Source of the DNA: Gnetum montanum
Lineage: Eukaryota; Streptophyta; Gnetopsida; Gnetales; Gnetaceae
Length of the DNA stretch: 62,000 nucleotides
Reading direction: 5' to 3'
NCBI GenBank assembly: GCA_015680685.1
Contig: MNCI01006164.1
Coordinates: forward strand, 179,045 to 241,044
Below are positions 58,721-62,000 of the stretch, in pieces. Below the pieces are notes generated by a model. The model was not told where the DNA came from. It saw only the letters and a list, made by a program, of their open reading frames with translations, and did no database searches. Within the stretch, counting starts at the first letter, position 1; every line of letters starts with the position of its first letter. The position numbers and the translations under genes were made by a program.

Positions 58721-59230
58721 TAAAAATAGTGCATTTTGAGCCTATTTTTGACCTGCAAGACCCATTTTTGGAGTGGATCTGCATGCCATGGATCATGGGG
58801 ATTTTGTGTGCAAAATTTGGACTGATTTGGATGTCATTTTGGCCCTATTTTGGTTGGTGACGCCGAGCCTTACGCTGAGCAGCGTCTAAAAAATAACACC
58901 AGCGTCACCAAGTCAAAGTGACATATTTGAGGCCTAAATCTTGATTTTCTGGAGGCTAAGACCTACTAGGGACCTTGGTGAAGGTCATGGGGGGTCCCTG
59001 TGTTCGATTTCGGCCTATTTTGACCTAGTTTCGGGGCTCCAAAAGTTGGTGACGGTAAGCCTTACGCTGACAGTGTAAGAAAACGTAACCAAAGTGTACT
59101 TAGCCAAAACCAAGCATTTTGAGCCCGAAACTTTTGATTCTGGATGCTGAAAGTTGATGCAGTTGCCTGTGGGTCCCAGGGGAACCTTGCTTGCTCCATT
59201 GTATGTCATTTCATGCCATTTTGAAGGCTC
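58700..59230. repeat. Diverged repeats of roughly 180-190 bp
   Basis: Phrases recur in the same order: ttggtgacg...agccttacgctga (58853, 59043), accaa...gtgaca/gtactt followed by ttttgag(c)c, then a ggtccc or gggtccc block. Three units are suggested, strongly diverged. Confidence 0.4.
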
Positions 59231-59324
59231 TCAAGTTTGGTCATGTTGTACTCATGTTGGGCAGTAGCATGACTTATCTTGATTCTTGTCTAAAAGTGCT
59301 AGGCCAAAATTTTGTGGTGTTTCA

Positions 59325-59337
59325 TTGGCCCCTCTCT
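59325..59337 (-). other. Candidate polypurine tract of element G
   Basis: Minus strand agagaggggccaa directly before the candidate LTR start. Confidence 0.45.
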
Positions 59338-60379
59338 GTTGATGCCTAGAGGAATCTACCCAAGAGGTGTTGACAAAGAAGTACAAAACACCACAAGCAA
59401 CTTAGCATCCAGCATTGTTCTTTGGCACTTGGCCAAATGTCATCGCACCGTGTTCAGAAGTATCTAGGATGGGGAAATGAGGTTTTGAGATGTATAGGGA
59501 GAAGGTTTGTTACTTTGGGATTGGGACTGATGAAGGGATGATTTTGTTTAACTATGGGAAGGGGAATGTTCATGTGCGAACACATCATGTTGGTCTTTGT
59601 CAATAGCCAGTATCTAGCAAACTTGGGACCAAGGCATGGGATGTGCACCCTTTGGAGGAACGAGACTCTTGTATCCTATTTAAGAGAATTCGCCACGCGA
59701 TGAGGTGGTGCATTCTTTGGAGAAACAGGATCCTTTTTGTGTGTCAAAGGGAACCTATTGTCCAACAACCAAATCCACGCAGTGGGATGCAACATGATTG
59801 TTTGAGATATGAGTGTTTTCTTCCAAGACAAGTACCTTCCCGCCTGGGGCTTGTATGGGAAGCACCAAGAGTCTTGTGATGGGTTTTGCTCTTTGATTTT
59901 ATTTATTTATTATTATTATTATTATTATTTTGAATAGAGCTCTCTTTAAATGTTATACTCGTGCTCATGTGCTTGTATCTGTTGCATGTGTTGCGCTGTG
60001 TGTTGCAACTGCCTGGAGAGTTACAGTGTGCAACCATGTATTCAAAGTTTTGGGATGACTGGGATGTATCTGGGAACAGGGTAGAGAGAACGTGTTAGGG
60101 AATAAGGGATGTTCAAGGAACTGGGAAAGTACTTGTGAATGGTTTGATTAACCTGGTTACATGCATCAGGAACAATGTGATACCTCATCGCCATAATTCC
60201 AAGATCAATCTGTGGTATCAGTTTATTGTCATGATCCCAGGACCAATCTGTGGTATCAGTTTACCGTCATGATTCTAGGACCAATCTGTGGTATCAGTTT
60301 ACCATCATGATTCCAGGACCAATCTGTGGTATTAGTTTATCGTCATGATTCCAAGACCAATGCATACCTTAGGCTTTGT
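59338..60379 (-). other. Non-coding 3' region of element G
   Basis: Lies between the integrase stop and the candidate LTR. Contains the 38-bp array (60207-60358) and an ATT-type microsatellite (59899-59930). No protein domain seen. Confidence 0.55.
60207..60358. repeat. 38-bp tandem repeat, four copies
   Basis: Units 60207, 60245, 60283 and 60321, each aatctgtggtatcagttt followed by a diverging half and ending gacc; a partial unit lies to the left (60191-60206). It begins 22 bases beyond the integrase stop on the element's 3' side. Confidence 0.95.
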
Positions 60380-61490
60380 TCAGATGTAAAATGTCTTGAG
60401 GTACATGTGATTTGTTGAATGAGCAAGCTCGTTACCGTCCATATCGGCTAGTTTGAATGCTCCACTTTCGTACACTTTGGTGACCAAGTAAGGACCTTCC
60501 CAGTTGGCCGAGAATTTTTTCGAGTGTTCACAGACCACCTTAAGGAAAAATTCACCTTCCTTGATCGGGTGCTTGTGAATTTCATGTTGATGTCGTCGTC
60601 ATTGTTGCTTCTGGTACCACTCGATTTGATCCAGTGTGCATGTTCGTTCCTCCTCCACCGAGTCAAGGTCAACAATGCACAAGTCATTATTTTGACTTTT
60701 ATCAAGGAGTTTGGAGAGTGTGATCCACAATGAAGGTACCTACAACTCCGAAGGTACCATAAATAAGACTATACAGTGTTTTACCTGTGGATGTTCTGTG
60801 CGTCATTCGATATGCCCATAGTGCATAAACTAGTTGTTCGTGCCATCTTCTTTTGCTCTGATTAAGCATTTTCTTGAGCACCATGATGACCGTTTTATTT
60901 GTGGATTTTGCTTGACCATTGCTCTGGGGATAGTATGGTGATGAAATTGAATGTTTGATGCCTAGACTGTCACAAAAGGTTTTGGTCTTGACACTGCTGA
61001 ATTGTGGCCTGTTATCAGTGATTATAGTCATTGGGATGCCAAAACGAGTCACAATGTTTTCAAGGATGAAGTTGCATACTTGTTTTGATGTGGTTTTCCT
61101 AAGAGGAATAGCTTCTACCCATTTGGTGAAATATTCCGTTGCGGTTATAATGAAGCTATGTCCTACGGAAGATGGGGGAGTTATTGGTCCTATGATGTCT
61201 AACCCCCATTTCTGGAAAGGCCATGTGATTTGAGCTGTATGCAACTCGTTAGGTGGCACATGTATAAGATTACCATGTTTTTGACAGATGCTGCACGTTT
61301 TAACTTTCGAGAAACAAGCGTACTCCATGTGTGGCCAATAGTAGCCTAAACATCTGATTTTGGTTGCCATTACTTTGGGTGTTATATGCCCTTCGCAAAG
61401 TCCTTCATGAACTTGCTCCACGATGGTTTGACCATCGATGCTACTAATGCACACTAATAAAATACCTTCACAGGATCTACGACATAGCAT
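60380..61490 (-). pseudogene. Integrase of element G
   Basis: 262 codons open from 61490 to 60702. Zinc-binding region VEQVHEGLCEGH...VKTCSICQKHG retains H, H, C and C. Core: FQKWGLDIIGPITPPSSVGH, TIITDNRPQFSS (second Asp kept), YYPQSNGQAKSTNKTVI where the catalytic Glu is Lys. Then HEQLVYALWAYRMTHRTSTG. After a frameshift near 60720 the C-terminal part continues (LDSVEEERT, SANWEGPYLVTKVYESGAFK) to a stop at 60380. One change of a catalytic residue plus one frameshift: the best preserved integrase here. Confidence 0.9.
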
Positions 61491-61508
61491 ATCCCCTACT
61501 AGTGCATA

Positions 61509-62000
61509 CTACCGAGAGTGTTTCCGTACTACATCCTTCTGAGCATTCGTTAGATGTTGAGGTGGTTCACCATGTAGAAGGTACTCCTTTATGTCATCGT
61601 ACCATTCCGCAATGTATGTCGTGCTAACGGATGCTATGGGTAGTTCATCAAGAGTGTCAGTTATGGGCTTGGCACCGCTTGTTATGGAACTAGGCAATGC
61701 ATGAAACATGTCAGCTGAAATGTTTAGGGCTAGTGTTGCAAGTGCATCTGCTATGGTATTGTCATTTCTAGAAACATGTTGCACATCTATGTTTGTGAAT
61801 TATTTCAGCAGGTGTTTTGTCAAGTCACAGTATGGTTGTAAATGTAAAGCTTTACATGCATATACGTCTGTGACCTGATTGATAACTAATTGTGAGTCAC
61901 CTCTAACTATGAGCCGTGTCATTTCTGAAGCTAGTGCTGCCATGAGACCTCTAAGAAGACCTTCGTACTCTGCCACGTTGTTAGTACAAGGGAAGTTTAA
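61509..62000 (-). pseudogene. Archaeal-type RNase H of element G, upstream of integrase (partial)
   Basis: From the right edge: LNFPCTNNVAEYEGLLRGLM, LIVRGDSQLVINQV and VQHVSRNDNTIADALATLAL contain the Glu and two Asp of the RNase HI fold. The first Asp block lies outside. Linker SITSGAKPITDTLDELPIAS and EWYDDIKEYLLHGEPPQHLT leads to integrase after one stop near 61508. One stop also at about 61800. Confidence 0.88.

Larger units (their letters stand above)
57656..59324 (-). repeat. Candidate 3' LTR of element G
   Basis: Bounded on the minus strand by tgaaacaccac (59324) and ...cggacggca (57656), with a purine tract outside the first end and gag of F beyond the second. A TATAAAT box lies at 58224-58218. 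There is no second copy in the window, so the boundaries are inferred from the TG/CA ends and the junction with F. Confidence 0.5.
57656..62000 (-). mobile_element. Element G: Tat-like Ty3/gypsy element, 3' half (right end outside window)
   Basis: Minus strand, from the right edge: archaeal-type RNase H, integrase, non-coding 3' region with a 38-bp tandem array, probable polypurine tract and a candidate 1.67-kb LTR abutting gag of F. RT, protease, gag and the other LTR should lie outside the window. Second RNase H immediately before integrase is the usual Tat arrangement, in contrast to E. Confidence 0.82.

Noticed and set aside
59310-59396. 11-bp inverted repeat (ttgtggtgttt / aaacaccacaa) as a MITE or terminator
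   Set aside because: Short, single, with no target duplication; overlaps the candidate LTR start of G and could be chance.
60207-60358. CRISPR-like array of 38-bp repeats
   Set aside because: Units are directly adjacent without spacers and lie in a plant retrotransposon 3' region.
1-62000. tRNA, rRNA or intact host genes
   Set aside because: No cloverleaf, rRNA block or multi-exon host coding region could be supported by reading; the only tRNA-like matches are retrotransposon primer sites.

Overview
The window looks like intergenic DNA from a large, transposon-filled plant genome, probably a seed plant and perhaps a gymnosperm; I cannot name the species. I find no intact host gene, tRNA or rRNA. 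Nearly everything identifiable is Ty3/gypsy-type LTR retrotransposon plus one LINE fragment. All coding regions are broken by stops, frameshifts or deletions, so coding entries are given as pseudogenes. I use letters for the elements.

Layout, left to right. A (1-5336, minus, left end outside the window) is an Athila-like element with gag but no recognisable pol; it sits in an LTR scrap (5337-5491). A LINE reverse transcriptase fragment (5492-6088 and 12072-12105, minus) is split by I (6089-12071, minus), a chromovirus-like element with a chromodomain tail whose RT/integrase core is replaced by unrecognised sequence. 12106-14622 is unassigned. B (14628-24566, plus) is the most complete Athila-like copy: two LTRs, 5-bp target duplication GTAGA, and remains of gag, protease, RT, RNase H and integrase. 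After an AT-rich stretch comes H (about 25451-28651, plus), a gag-protease element in which RT is fused to the integrase tail by deletion.

E (28652 to about 48316, plus) is a Tat-like element with 2.6-kb LTRs. It has an extra RNase H domain before RT, a solo Athila LTR inside pol (35304-36244), and the whole of element C (40139-47153) inside its 3' LTR. C is Athila-like, has target duplication ATTTA and lacks pol. D (48368 to at least 55565, plus) is a divergent Athila-like copy lacking the gag core and most of integrase; it carries a solo LTR (53439-54214). D is interrupted by F (55566-57655, plus: LTR and 5' gag), and F by G (57656 to the right edge, minus), a Tat-like element with integrase, archaeal-type RNase H and several tandem repeat arrays.

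The Athila-like LTRs share one promoter plan: a palindrome-rich 5' block, a TATA box in CTATAAATAAGAGG, an AATAAA signal, and a following primer site matching tRNA-Asp. Insertion order follows from nesting: C and one solo LTR are younger than E; F is younger than D; G is younger than F; I is younger than the LINE. The most useful leads are the RNase H position in E, the shared reading frame in E's LTRs, the repeated independent loss of pol, the motif-dense LTR promoters, and a probable assembly scar at 18478.
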